The translations under genes were made by a program, and so were the position numbers. A stretch of DNA of 59,778 nucleotides from Streptomyces montanisoli. Its GTDB lineage: Bacteria > Actinomycetota > Actinomycetes > Streptomycetales > Streptomycetaceae. Location of the stretch: contig NZ_JAGIQL010000022.1 of NCBI RefSeq assembly GCF_017813245.1, positions 1 through 59,778 of the forward strand, read 5' to 3'. Positions 24,874 through 34,143 of this stretch are shown in pieces. The notes under the pieces were generated by a model. That model saw only the letters and a list, made by a program, of their open reading frames with translations, searched no databases and was not told where the DNA came from. Numbering within the stretch: position 1 is the stretch's first letter; each line of letters opens with the position of its first letter.

Positions 24874-27015
24874 TCAGCCGATCGTGATGTTCTTGTACAC
24901 AGTGGTCTCGTCGATGGCGGACGTCCTGACGGTCAGGGCGAGCTGCCAGCTGCCGGCGATCGGGACGCGGACGTGGTCCGCCGCCCAGTGGCCGGGGGCG
25001 AACCTGCTCGGCGTGATCGGCAGCGGGCCGATCCCGCGCGCCTTGAGCGTCAGGCTTGCCTTGACCTCGGGAACGTCGAGCGGCTTGCCGTCGGGACCGT
25101 TGACGTAGAGGTGCATGACGTTGTCGGCGCCCGTGCGTGCCGGGTCCAGGTGGAACTGGAGCACGCCCTTGCCCTTGGGGCCGCCGGTGTCGAACGGGAT
25201 GCTCAGGTCGACCGGGCCGTGCGCGTGGTGCATGGCGGTCGCCGGTGCGCCGGCCGGGTCCTTCGCCGCCGCCTCCGCCGTCCTGCCCGGCTCCGTGTCG
25301 GACAGGATCGTGGCGGCGACGAGCACGGCGACCGCGACCGCCGCCTCCGCGAGCACCGAGCGGCGCAGTCCGCCGCGCACCGGGTCGGCGTCGCGCTGCC
25401 GCTTCTTGCGTGCCGACGCCACCGCCGCCCGCTGCCGCGCGAGTTGCGCCGCGCGCGCGTCCGACGTGCCTGGCATGCCTGACGTACTCGCCGAGTTCGA
25501 CGTACTCGCCGAGTCCGGCGCCCCCGACGAGTCCGAGCCGGCCTTGCCCGCGTCCGCCGCCGCCACGTCCACCGCGTCCTTGGCCGACGCGACCGGTACC
25601 GGCTCCTCCAGTGCGGCCTCCTCGGCCGTGTCCGCGCCCGCGACGGCGGCCGGGGCCTGGGCCTGGGCGAGCCGCCGCGTCCACCGCCGCGAGAAGTACG
25701 CGATCGCCAGGATGACGGCGACGAGACCGACCTTGATCAGCAGCAGCCGCCCGTACGTGGTGGAGCCCAGCGCCGCGAACGAGCCGACCTGGCGCCACGA
25801 CTGGTAGACGCCGCTCGCCACCACGGCCACGACGCTCCAGAACGCCAGCGCCGAGAACCGCCCCACCGCCTTGGCGTCGATCGACGGGACGCGGTACAGC
25901 GACACGAGCAGCGCCGCGAGCCCGCCGAGCCAGCACGCCACCGACAGCAGGTGCACCATGTCCACCGGCATGGCGAGCCCGGTCTGGATGCCCGTCGACG
26001 CGTGCTCGCTGAGCGACCACGTCGCCGCGAGGCCCGCCGCGACGACCGCGCCGCCCGCGCCGAGCCCGAACGCCAGGTCCCTGCGCTCGCCCGCCGCGCC
26101 GGAAGCGCCGTCCGCGCCCGAGGCGCCGTCCGCGCCCGAAGCGCCGGTCGCCTCCGCCGCGCTCTCCTCGCCGCGTCGCGCGTACGCGCCGAACAGCACC
26201 GCCACGAACACCGCCGCCGCCCCGAGCAGCAGCAGCCGGGAGACCAGCGCGGCGCCCTCCTTCGTCCCGAGCACCCCCTGAAGGCCGCTGAGATCGAAGA
26301 CGTCCACGAGCTTGCCCGACCCCGTGTACGGGGTGCGGAGCAGCAGCAGCGCCAGCGTCGACGCCGTGAACAGCAGCCACGCGCGCACGACGAGCCGTTG
26401 CAGCGGCCGCGCCGACGCCCCGCCCGGCCAGCAGATCAGCACGAAGGCGGCTCCGCCGACCAGCAGCACGAATCCCGCGTACGAGAGGTACCGCGCCACC
26501 TGGTACAGCACGCCGACGAGGCCGCCGCTCGACCCCTGCCCCGCGACCTTCGCGCTCGTCTTGGACGGCGCCCCGACCGAGAAGGTGAAGGCCCCCGACA
26601 CCGGGTGGGTGTCGGCGGAGATCGCCTGCCACGCCACCGTGTACGTCCCGTTCGGGATGGACGGGCGCAGCGCCGCGCGGTAGCTCGCGGTCGACTTCGT
26701 GGAGACGTCCGTGATCTTCCCGGTGTCCACGCGCTTGTTGTCCGGCGACAGCACCCGGATCGCGTTCTTGCCGAGCGTGACCTGTTCGGAGAACGTGAGG
26801 GTGACCGCGCCGGGTGCCGTCGCCACCACCGCCCCGTCCTTGGGGTCGCTGCCGGTCAGCGCCGCGTGGGCGGACGCCTTGCCGGCGAACGTCAGCAGCA
26901 CGGCCGGGACGAGCAGGCCGGCGACGAGCAGCAGCCGCAGCAGCGGCGTCGCGTACGTACCGGCGGCCCGGCGGCGGTAACCGCCCGGCGGGGGTGGGGC
27001 GATGGCGGTGTTCAT
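24874..27015 (-). CDS. CopC-CopD (YcnJ-like) copper resistance fusion protein
   Basis: 713 residues. A signal sequence ends at ASAHA, leaving an N-terminal His typical of the copper-binding CopC domain (about 50-150; HAALTGSDPKDG and DTHPVSGAFTF). Then come about eight or nine membrane helices of CopD (for example GLVGVLYQVARYLSYAGFVL), separated by an Ala/Ser/Glu-rich cytoplasmic insert (about 455-545). A C-terminal outer domain (about 590-713) resembles the YtkA-like fold (LDPARTGADNVMHLYVN). It probably imports copper or hands it on. It sits between ecuC and dtpA on one strand. Confidence 0.88.
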   Translation of the reverse strand: MNTAIAPPPPGGYRRRAAGTYATPLLRLLLVAGLLVPAVLLTFAGKASAHAALTGSDPKDGAVVATAPGAVTLTFSEQVTLGKNAIRVLSPDNKRVDTGKITDVSTKSTASYRAALRPSIPNGTYTVAWQAISADTHPVSGAFTFSVGAPSKTSAKVAGQGSSGGLVGVLYQVARYLSYAGFVLLVGGAAFVLICWPGGASARPLQRLVVRAWLLFTASTLALLLLRTPYTGSGKLVDVFDLSGLQGVLGTKEGAALVSRLLLLGAAAVFVAVLFGAYARRGEESAAEATGASGADGASGADGASGAAGERRDLAFGLGAGGAVVAAGLAATWSLSEHASTGIQTGLAMPVDMVHLLSVACWLGGLAALLVSLYRVPSIDAKAVGRFSALAFWSVVAVVASGVYQSWRQVGSFAALGSTTYGRLLLIKVGLVAVILAIAYFSRRWTRRLAQAQAPAAVAGADTAEEAALEEPVPVASAKDAVDVAAADAGKAGSDSSGAPDSASTSNSASTSGMPGTSDARAAQLARQRAAVASARKKRQRDADPVRGGLRRSVLAEAAVAVAVLVAATILSDTEPGRTAEAAAKDPAGAPATAMHHAHGPVDLSIPFDTGGPKGKGVLQFHLDPARTGADNVMHLYVNGPDGKPLDVPEVKASLTLKARGIGPLPITPSRFAPGHWAADHVRVPIAGSWQLALTVRTSAIDETTVYKNITIG

Positions 27016-27034
27016 GGCGTGTGGAGCCCCTCAC

Positions 27035-27565
27035 TCACTGCGCGGCGGCCGGCTGGTAGTTGGCCGCCTTGACGGGAACGGTGACCTTGATCGCGCCTGA
27101 CTTCCGGAAGTGCAGTTCGAGAGCGATGCGCTGACCCTGCTCGAGCGGCTTCTTGACGCCCATCATCATGATGTGGTCGCCACCGCGCGCCAGGTCGAGC
27201 GTGCCGCCGGCCGGCACGTCGAAGGACTTCACCTCCACCATCCGGTCGTTCACGGTCTTGTGTATGGACACCTCGCCCGACACGGGGCTCGTGACGGACG
27301 TGAGGGTGTCGTCGCCCCCGCCGGTGTTCTTGACGACGAGGAACGCGGCCGCCAGGTCGCCGACGGGCTGCGGCACGTAGGCGCCGGACACGGTGAGGTG
27401 CGGCTTCCCGCCGGCGGGCGTGTGTGCGGACGGCGTGGCCGACGCCGACGTCGACGCCGCGGGCGCCTTCGCGTCGGCGGTCGACGAGCCGCCGGAGCAT
27501 GCGGTGAGCGTCAGGCCGGCCGCGGCGAGCACGGAGGCCAGGGCGAGGGGAGCGCGGCGGATCAC
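27035..27565 (-). CDS. ecuC: PCuAC-type extracytoplasmic copper chaperone, lipoprotein
   Basis: 176 residues. Lipobox LTLTACSGG (Cys 23). The domain VSGAYVPQPVGDLAAAFLVV and the metal motif spread over SIHKTVNDRM and GGDHIMMMG (His, Met, His, Met) match PCuAC chaperones that carry Cu(I) to Sco or oxidase subunits. The GTG start overlaps the sco stop by four bases (GTGA), so synthesis is coupled. The order sco-ecuC-copCD-dtpA matches the S. lividans operon known from the literature. Confidence 0.9.
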   Translation of the reverse strand: MIRRAPLALASVLAAAGLTLTACSGGSSTADAKAPAASTSASATPSAHTPAGGKPHLTVSGAYVPQPVGDLAAAFLVVKNTGGGDDTLTSVTSPVSGEVSIHKTVNDRMVEVKSFDVPAGGTLDLARGGDHIMMMGVKKPLEQGQRIALELHFRKSGAIKVTVPVKAANYQPAAAQ

Positions 27566-28242
27566 GGCTTCTCCCCCTTGATGATCTTCGGCAGGGCCTT
27601 GGCGTACTGCTCGGCCGTGGTGGTCGACCCGAACAGCAGGTAGCCGCCGTTGGTCTTCGGCGAGAAGGCGACGACCTGCGCGCCGTGGCTGGACTCGATC
27701 GTGCCGTCCTTCTTCTTCACCGGCGGGGAGATGCCGATGCCGATCGACCGCGCGGCCGCCTGGATCTTCTTGAAGTCGCCGGTGAGGCCGATGAAGGACG
27801 GGTCGCCCGCGGCCGGCAGCCACTTGCCGAGCTGGGCAGGGGTGTCGCGCTCCGGGTCGGTGGTGATGAACACGACTTGCAGCTTGGCCTGCTCCGCCTT
27901 GGTCAGGGCCTTCCTCGCGATGCCGAGGTTGCTCATCGTGAGGGGGCAGATGTCGGGGCAGTGCGTGTAGCCGAAGTAGAGCAGGGTCGGCTTGTTCTTC
28001 GTCTCCGCGCGGAGGTCGAACTTCTTGCCGTGCGTGTCCGTCAGGACGAGGTCCGGCTTCGTGAAGGGCGGGTCGAGGACGGTCGCGGCGCCGGGCTTCT
28101 GCGCCCCGGACACGTCGGCGACCGACGAGGACTTCGCCTTCGGCTTCGCGCTCGTGTCCGAGGAGCCGGAGCCGCAGGCGGTGAGGGTGAGAGCGGCGGC
28201 CGCCACGAGGGCCGCGGCCGCGGTGAGCTGCTTCTTGTGCAT
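27562..28242 (-). CDS. sco: Sco/SenC copper chaperone, lipoprotein
   Basis: 226 residues. Lipobox LTLTACGSG (Cys 23). Thioredoxin fold with the copper-binding YFGYTHCPDICPLTM (Cys 95, Cys 99) and the distal His 186 in SSHGAQVVAFSP. It delivers copper to the CuA site of cytochrome oxidase and, in Streptomyces, to other secreted copper enzymes. ATG 28242 is preceded by AGGAAAG. It overlaps ecuC by GTGA. Confidence 0.93.
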   Translation of the reverse strand: MHKKQLTAAAALVAAAALTLTACGSGSSDTSAKPKAKSSSVADVSGAQKPGAATVLDPPFTKPDLVLTDTHGKKFDLRAETKNKPTLLYFGYTHCPDICPLTMSNLGIARKALTKAEQAKLQVVFITTDPERDTPAQLGKWLPAAGDPSFIGLTGDFKKIQAAARSIGIGISPPVKKKDGTIESSHGAQVVAFSPKTNGGYLLFGSTTTAEQYAKALPKIIKGEKP

Positions 28243-28385
28243 GGGTCTTTCCTGGGAAAGTGCGGGGAACTGCGAAAACGGGGGGTTTGTCCGGGGCGAC
28301 GCGTGCCGGGGCGACGCGTGTCTGGGCGTCGCGTGCCGGGGCGCGGCGTGCCCGGTGTGCGGCACGCCGCGCGGCGCCGTGGGGG

Positions 28386-29264
28386 TCAGGCGCTGCGGCG
28401 CCGGCCGATCAGCACGCCGCACGCCACACCGGCGGCGCCGATGACGATGCCGACGATGCCGAGCACGCGCGCGAGGGTGTCGGAGCCGTCCGACGTGGAC
28501 GAGGACGCCTGGTCCTTCCCGCTCTTGCCCGAGGAGTCGGAGGAGTCCGAGGCGTTCGAGGCGCTGGACGAGCCCGAGGAGCTGCCCTGCGAGTCGGCGG
28601 CGGGCGCCGCGGTCAGCTTGAGCGTCGGCGCCGGGTTCTCGGGCTCCGGCGCGCCCGGCTTCTGCACCTCGATCCAGCGCACGACCTCGTTGTTGCTGTA
28701 CGTCTGGAGGGCCTTGAAGGTGACCTGGTCGGCGTTCTTGGGCAGCGTGGCGACCGAGACGGGGAACAGCTGGAACTCGCCCACGGGGATGCCGCTGTCA
28801 CCGCTGCCGCTGCCGCTGCTCTTGTCCGCGGTCCAGGTGACCTTGCTGACGGCCTCGGTGACCTTGCTGCCCCACAGCTCGACCGGCTTGGAGAGCTTCG
28901 ACTTGGTGATGTCGATCTTCCAGCCCGGCACCGGCTCCGGCATCACGGACGCGAGCGGGGTGTCGGTCGGGAAGTCCACTTCGAGCTTGGTGGTCGTGGC
29001 GTTGTCGCGCTCGTTGGGGACCTTGAAGTCGACGACGGCGGAGCCGCCCTTGACCGCCTCGCCCTCCGGGTTCACGGTGACGTGCGCCGACGCCGTGCCC
29101 GCGAGCACGAGCACGGCGGAGGCGGCGAGCCCGCCCACGACGGCGGCGCGCTTCACGCCACGCCACGAGGTCGGGGCCGCCTGCGCTGCCGGGACCGACG
29201 GCATCGGCGGCGTCGCGCCGTGGGCCGTCACGGCGGGGAAGTTATCGGACTCGGATGGGATCAC
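28386..29264 (-). CDS. YcnI-like (DUF1775) copper-associated membrane-anchored protein
   Basis: 292 residues. A signal peptide ends ASAHVTVNPEG, leaving an N-terminal His that in YcnI binds copper with a nearby Glu. The DUF1775 domain spans about 70-200 (PNERDNATTTKLEVDFP, VPGWKIDITKSKL). A Ser/Asp/Gly-rich stalk and a C-terminal helix with RRR anchor it to the wall side of the membrane. GTG 29264 follows GGAG; the frame stays open upstream and an ATG at 29205 is another option. It is the first gene of the copper cluster, 143 bases before sco. Confidence 0.85.
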   Translation of the reverse strand: MIPSESDNFPAVTAHGATPPMPSVPAAQAAPTSWRGVKRAAVVGGLAASAVLVLAGTASAHVTVNPEGEAVKGGSAVVDFKVPNERDNATTTKLEVDFPTDTPLASVMPEPVPGWKIDITKSKLSKPVELWGSKVTEAVSKVTWTADKSSGSGSGDSGIPVGEFQLFPVSVATLPKNADQVTFKALQTYSNNEVVRWIEVQKPGAPEPENPAPTLKLTAAPAADSQGSSSGSSSASNASDSSDSSGKSGKDQASSSTSDGSDTLARVLGIVGIVIGAAGVACGVLIGRRRSA

Positions 29265-29364
29265 AGGGCACTCCACGGGGGTGAGGTGGTACGGGAGCCA
29301 CGTGCGGTCGCACGTCGGCACCGCGACGCCGCCTCGTCAGCCATGGACGAGCGAGTGCGTCGCG

Positions 29365-30276
29365 TCATGCGGCGAGCGCGAACTCCGCCGGTGGCCCGCG
29401 CCTGATGACCGTGTGCTGGAGCGTGTGTGCCGTGGGGCCCGGCGCGATGTCGTACGGGAGCGGCGCGCGCCCCGCGCGGCCGTCCAGGTGCGTGGGCAGT
29501 CCCGCGATCAGGTGCCGTACGAGGACGAGCGCGCCGCGCAGGGCCCGCAGCTGCGCCGCGTCGGTGAGCGTCTCGCGCACTTCGCCGAGCCCGTGCGCGC
29601 CCTGGGCGGAGAGCCGGGCGATGCGCAGCAGCGCGAGGTCGCCCCGGCGCAGCAGCCACCCCGTGGCCAGCGCGGCCAGGACGTGGCCGAGGATCATGGG
29701 CACGGACGGCAGCAGCCCCGCGCACTGGGGCGAAGCGGTCGCCCCGGACATGAAGTCGATTCCCGGCATGCCGGTCATGCCGGTCATCCCGGACGTGGCG
29801 GCGTGCGCCTGCGTGAACGCCGCGCCGCCGCCCGTCCCCGACACCACGTCAGCGGCCGGGACATGGGCGTTGGCGAGGATGCGCCGGGCGTCGCCCGGGC
29901 TGAGGGACGCCGCTCCGCCGCCGCACAGCAGCTTGGCCGCGGTGCGCACGAGCGCGTCGCTGCCCGCCACGTGCACCGACACGGGCGCGGACGCCCGCTG
30001 CTGCGCGAGGACGAACAGGCTGTGCAGTCCGAGCTGCCCCGCCGTCAGCGCGACGACGACGGTGGGCGTCGAGCGCGGCCGCCCCGCCAGGGGCGCCGCC
30101 ACGGCGAACACCGCGAGGAATCCGGCCACCACCGCCCACCACGGCACGGGCGCGCAGGCTGCCATCGCGTGCCCCATCGCGGACAGCACGGCGCAGACCG
30201 CGGCGAACACCGCGGCCCTGAACAGCCGAGCGCCGGCAGCGGCGCGCGCGACGGGATGCATGGCGGTGCCCATCAT
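29365..30276 (-). CDS. Membrane protein of unknown function, Met/His-containing
   Basis: About 303 residues, with several hydrophobic segments (LFRAAVFAAVCAVLSAMG, VVAGFLAVFAVAAPLAG, a pair around 190-215) and a short Gly-Met repeat (SGMTGMTGMPGIDFMSG) between helices. Met-rich loops are often found in copper proteins, and it lies upstream of the ycnI-like gene on the same strand, so a role in copper handling is possible. No family is recognised. The start could be ATG 30276 or the nearby ATG 30261; no strong ribosome site is seen. Confidence 0.65.
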   Translation of the reverse strand: MMGTAMHPVARAAAGARLFRAAVFAAVCAVLSAMGHAMAACAPVPWWAVVAGFLAVFAVAAPLAGRPRSTPTVVVALTAGQLGLHSLFVLAQQRASAPVSVHVAGSDALVRTAAKLLCGGGAASLSPGDARRILANAHVPAADVVSGTGGGAAFTQAHAATSGMTGMTGMPGIDFMSGATASPQCAGLLPSVPMILGHVLAALATGWLLRRGDLALLRIARLSAQGAHGLGEVRETLTDAAQLRALRGALVLVRHLIAGLPTHLDGRAGRAPLPYDIAPGPTAHTLQHTVIRRGPPAEFALAA

Positions 30277-30495
30277 CGCACTGCGCCCGCGGCGCCAGTG
30301 GGGCAGGTCCACATGCGGACAGGCACGGCATGGGGCCTGGGGCGGGACCTGGCACAGGGCATGGCGCGACCCATACACGGCCGGTGCCGTCCACGCGTCC
30401 GCCGAACGAGCGCTTTCCCGCGCGGGCCCCGCTTATGTCGTATGGCCAGTGGCAATACGTAACGATATGTCGAGCCGCGGCCAGGAGGCTGAAGC

Positions 30496-30945
30496 ATGAG
30501 CATCTGGTGGTCTCTGCACTTGCGGCGCGAAGCGGCAAGCGTCCCGCTCGCGCGCCGCCTGCTGCTCGGCGCGATGGACACGGCCGGTGTCGACCCGGAC
30601 ATCTCCTTCGACCTGTCGGTCGCGCTCACCGAGGCGTGTGCCAACGCCGTGGAACACGGCGGGTACGGCCCCGCGGACAGCGGCGGCTATCGCGTCACCG
30701 CGTACCTGGACGGCGAGAAGTGCCGTATCGAGGTCGCCGACTCGGGGCCGGGATTCCCGCGCAGACGGGTCGTCAGGCCGTCGGCGCGGCCGCCGTCCCC
30801 GACGGCGGAGAGCGGGCGCGGCCTCGGCCTGATCGAGCAGCTCGCCGACCACGTCGACTTCACCGGCGGCCCAGGACACGGCGCGGTGGTGAGTTTCGAC
30901 AAGACCCTGAAGTGGCGCGAGGACGCCCTGCTCGGAGCGGTGTGA
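30496..30945 (+). CDS. HATPase_c_2 ATP-binding regulator
   Basis: 149 residues. The N-box VALTEACANAVEHGGYG, G1 box IEVADSGPGFPR and G2 box AESGRGLGLIEQLADHV define an RsbW/SpoIIAB-like GHKL kinase. ATG 30496 follows CAGGAGG. Its partner (anti-anti-sigma or sigma) is not adjacent. It is divergent from the membrane protein and convergent with pepP. Confidence 0.88.
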   Translation: MSIWWSLHLRREAASVPLARRLLLGAMDTAGVDPDISFDLSVALTEACANAVEHGGYGPADSGGYRVTAYLDGEKCRIEVADSGPGFPRRRVVRPSARPPSPTAESGRGLGLIEQLADHVDFTGGPGHGAVVSFDKTLKWREDALLGAV

Positions 30946-30954
30946 CCGCCGAGC
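30930..30954 (+). terminator. Terminator-like hairpin overlapping a stop codon
   Basis: GCTCG-GA-GCGGT pairs with ACCGC-CGAGC around a GTG loop (10 bp with a two-base bulge). It spans the end of the HATPase gene and lies between convergent genes. Confidence 0.45.
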
Positions 30955-31038
30955 GGAGCGTCCTCGTCCCGTTGTGGACCCGTCGCATGTGAGCCCTCTG
31001 TGGGCCCTCTGCGAGTCCTCTGCGGGTCCTCCGTGCGG

Positions 31039-32523
31039 TCAGGCCGTGCGCAGCCCGGCCAGCCAGGTCTCGACCTCGGCCGATGCGCGCGGCAGGCCCG
31101 CGGAGAGGTTGCGGTTGCCGTCGGCCGTCACGAGGATGTCGTCCTCGATCCTGACGCCGATCCCGCGGTACTCCTCCGGCACCGTCAGGTCGTCCGCCTG
31201 GAAGTACAGGCCGGGCTCGACCGTCAGGCACATGCCGGGCTCGAGCGTGCCGTCCGCGTAGACCTCGCGGCGCGCGACCGCGCAGTCGTGGACGTCGAGG
31301 CCGAGCATGTGGCCCGTGCCGTGCAGGGTCCAGCGGCGCTGGAGCCCGAGTTCGAGCACCTTCTCCACGGGGCCTTCGAGCAGCCCCCACTCGACGAGGC
31401 GCTCGGCGAGCACGCGCTGCGCGGCGTCGTGGAAGTCGCGGTACTTCGCGCCGGGCCTGACCGCCGCGATGCCCGCCTCCTGCGCCTCGTACACCGCGTC
31501 GTAGATCTTGCGCTGGAGCGGCGTGAAGCTGCCGTCGACGGGCAGGGTGCGCGTCACGTCCGCCGTGTACAGCGTGTCCGTCTCGACGCCGGCGTCGAGC
31601 AGCAGCAGGTCGCCCGCACGGACCCGGCCGTCGTTGCGCACCCAGTGCAGGGTCGTCGCGTGCGGGCCCGAGGCGCAGATCGAGCCGTAGCCGACGTCGT
31701 TGCCCTCGATGCGGGCGCGCAGGAAGAACGTTCCCTCGATGTAGCGCTCGCCGCGCGTCTCGGCCTCGGCGCGGTCGAGTACGCGTGCCACGTCCTCGAA
31801 GCCGCGCACCGTCGAGTCCACGGCCTTCTGCAGCTCGCCGATCTCGAAGTCGTCCTTGACCGCGCGCGCCTCGGACAGGTAGGAGCGCAGCTCCTCGTCG
31901 CGCTCGGCCGTCACCTTGTCGGTGAGCGACGCCTCGACGCCCGCGTCGTGGCCGCGCACGACCCGCGCCGGGCCCGTCGCCTCGGAGAGCACGCCCGCGA
32001 GCGTGCGCACGTCCTTCGCCGGGACGCCGAGCAGCTGCTCGGCCTCGGCGAGCGAGTGCCTGCGGCCGACCCACAGCTCGCCCTGGCCGTCCAGCCAGAA
32101 CTCGCCGTTGCCGCGGTCCGAGCGCGGCAGCAGGTAGACCGTCGCGTCGTGGCCCGAGGGGCCCGCGGGCTCCAGGACGAGGACGCCGTCCTGCGTCTGG
32201 TCGCCCGTGAGGTACGCGTACTCGGTCGACGCGCGGAAGGGGTACTCCGTGTCGTTCGACCGCGTCCTGAGGTTGCCCGCGGGCACGACGAGCCGCTCGC
32301 CGGGGAAGCGGGCGGACAGGGCGGCGCGGCGCGCGGCCGTCTGCCCGGCCTGGGGGAGGGCGGTGAGGCCGCGCAGCTCGGTGTCGGCCCAGCCGCTCTT
32401 CATGTTCTCCGCGAGTTCGTCCGACACGGCGGCATACAGTCCGTTCTTCCGCTGCTTGATCGGCTTGTCGTCGGCGGTCTCCGCCTCGTTGTCAGGGGTC
32501 TCCTGGATGCGCTCGTCCGCCAC
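31039..32523 (-). CDS. pepP: Xaa-Pro aminopeptidase (aminopeptidase P)
   Basis: 494 residues, M24 family. The N-terminal creatinase-like domain is followed by the pita-bread catalytic domain with metal ligands in LLLDAGVETDTLYTADVTRT (two Asp), LHGTGHMLGLDVHD (His), LTVEPGLYF (Glu) and GVRIEDDILVT (Glu). It removes N-terminal residues before proline. GTG 32523 follows AGGAG. The N-terminal 45 residues are charged and low in complexity. Confidence 0.94.
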   Translation of the reverse strand: MADERIQETPDNEAETADDKPIKQRKNGLYAAVSDELAENMKSGWADTELRGLTALPQAGQTAARRAALSARFPGERLVVPAGNLRTRSNDTEYPFRASTEYAYLTGDQTQDGVLVLEPAGPSGHDATVYLLPRSDRGNGEFWLDGQGELWVGRRHSLAEAEQLLGVPAKDVRTLAGVLSEATGPARVVRGHDAGVEASLTDKVTAERDEELRSYLSEARAVKDDFEIGELQKAVDSTVRGFEDVARVLDRAEAETRGERYIEGTFFLRARIEGNDVGYGSICASGPHATTLHWVRNDGRVRAGDLLLLDAGVETDTLYTADVTRTLPVDGSFTPLQRKIYDAVYEAQEAGIAAVRPGAKYRDFHDAAQRVLAERLVEWGLLEGPVEKVLELGLQRRWTLHGTGHMLGLDVHDCAVARREVYADGTLEPGMCLTVEPGLYFQADDLTVPEEYRGIGVRIEDDILVTADGNRNLSAGLPRASAEVETWLAGLRTA

Positions 32524-32682
32524 GTCTTCTCCTCGCTACGACCACCGGCTCTCGGGTGCGACACCGGTCGCTTCCATCGTAAGGAAGCGCACATGTGTAC
32601 AGAACCGTCCGGCCCTGTGAGTAATGTCAGTGAGCTGTGTCAGTGACCGGGGCGGCCGACCGGGGGCGGTCAACGAGGGCGG

Positions 32683-34143
32683 TCAGTCGAAGCGGACGGC
32701 CAGCAGGACGATGTCCTCCGTGCCGCCGCCCGCACCCGCGGGCTCGTGCGCCACGCCCGCGTCGGCCAGCACCGTGCGCACGACGTGCTCGGCGACGGCC
32801 GCCGGGTCGTCCCGTACGGCGGCGGGCACGCTCGCGGCGGCCGCGTGCAGCCGCGCGTACGCACGGTCCATCGGGTCGCCCGTGCGCCGCAGCAGCCCGT
32901 CGGTGTACAGCAGCACCGTTTCGCCGGGCGCGGGCGCCAGCTCCACGCTCGGCGCCTCCCAGCAGCTGAGCATCCCCAGCGGGGCAGAGAGCGTCGTCTC
33001 GATGTACTCGCATCTGCGGTCGCCGACCAGCAGCGGCGGCGCGTGCCCGGCGCCCGCGAGGACGACGCGGCGCGTGGCGGGCTCCGCGAACGCGAACAGC
33101 GCGGTGGCCGTGCGCGCCGGCTCGGTGAGCGTGAGCAGCATCTCCAGGTCGGACAGGACGGCGACCGGGTCCTCGCCCTCCATCACCGCGTACGCGCGCA
33201 GTGAGGCGCGCAGCCTGCCCATCGCCGCGACGGCCGCTGGCCCGGATCCGCTGACCGAACCGACGGCGAGGCCGAGCGCGCCCTCGGGCAGCGGCAGCGC
33301 GTCGTAGAAGTCCCCTCCGCCCAGCGGTCCCGTGCGGTGGCACACCGCCATGCGCACGCCGGGCACGGACGGCAGGCGTGACGGCAGCAGCTCGTCGGCG
33401 ACGGCGGCCAGGCGCGCGCGTGCGCGCTCCAGTTCCACGAGGCGTGCCAGGTGCTCGCCCGCGTACCGGGAGTAGAGGCCGGCGAGGTGGCGTGCGCGCT
33501 CGTCGGGCTCGGCCGGCTCGTCGTACAGCCACATCACGGCCCCGAGCCGGGGCGGTCGCTCGCCGGCCGGCTCGCCCGCGGCGTTGGTCTCGCGGTCGGC
33601 CACCAGCGGCACCGCGTACGTGGCGGCGAAGCCGAGCCGCGTGGCGACGTCGCGCAGCCGGGAGCCGGCCGCGGCGCCGGACGTTCGATCGGCCGCAGGG
33701 CCGGCGAACAGGTCGGGGCAGGCGATCGCCTCGGGGCGCGCGCCCGGCGCCGCGCGCTCCGCGTCATCGAGCAGCGCGCCGTACCCGGTGGCGGAGCGCG
33801 GCACGGTCTCCAGATGGCCGAGATCGGACCGGGACAGGCCGAGGCCGACGGTGGTGCGCGGTCCCAGTCCGTCGGCGGGTTCGAGGACGACGAGGCCGCG
33901 GCGCGCGCCCACGAGGGCGGCGCCCGCGCGCAGCAGTTCGGGGAGCGCCGCGTCGAGGTGGTCGGTGCGCGCCAGGCGCTCGGTCAGCTCGTGCAGCGTG
34001 GTGAGGTCGGACACCCAGCCGGCGAGCCGGTCCTGGATGAGGACGACCGGGGGCGCCTGGAGGTCGTCGAGCGGAGGGGCAGCGTGAGCGGGGGCGGGGA
34101 CGACGGAATTGATTCCGGCCACTTTCGGCATGTGTGGGGCACT
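32683..34143 (-). CDS. GAF-SpoIIE-type PP2C serine phosphatase
   Basis: 486 residues. A GAF-like sensor domain (about 45-235) precedes a PP2C/SpoIIE catalytic domain (about 255-486) with GGDFYDALPLPEG, VGSVSGSGPAA, LAGAGHAPPLL, LLYTDGLLRR and GGTEDIVLLAVRF; the metal-binding aspartates are in place except that the usual DVxGxG reads SVSGSG. Such phosphatases act on anti-anti-sigma proteins. ATG 34143 is chosen for GGAGGG upstream, though the frame is open for another 90 codons and an upstream start is possible. It is divergent from the prim-pol-like gene. Confidence 0.88.
   Translation of the reverse strand, partial: SAPHMPKVAGINSVVPAPAHAAPPLDDLQAPPVVLIQDRLAGWVSDLTTLHELTERLARTDHLDAALPELLRAGAALVGARRGLVVLEPADGLGPRTTVGLGLSRSDLGHLETVPRSATGYGALLDDAERAAPGARPEAIACPDLFAGPAADRTSGAAAGSRLRDVATRLGFAATYAVPLVADRETNAAGEPAGERPPRLGAVMWLYDEPAEPDERARHLAGLYSRYAGEHLARLVELERARARLAAVADELLPSRLPSVPGVRMAVCHRTGPLGGGDFYDALPLPEGALGLAVGSVSGSGPAAVAAMGRLRASLRAYAVMEGEDPVAVLSDLEMLLTLTEPARTATALFAFAEPATRRVVLAGAGHAPPLLVGDRRCEYIETTLSAPLGMLSCWEAPSVELAPAPGETVLLYTDGLLRRTGDPMDRAYARLHAAAASVPAAVRDDPAAVAEHVVRTVLADAGVAHEPAGAGGGTEDIVLLAVRFD

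Noticed and set aside
27685..30462. Plus-strand open frame of about 925 codons opposite the copper operon
   Set aside because: Composition is typical of shadow frames, and the opposite strand encodes recognisable Sco and YcnI-like proteins with signal peptides.
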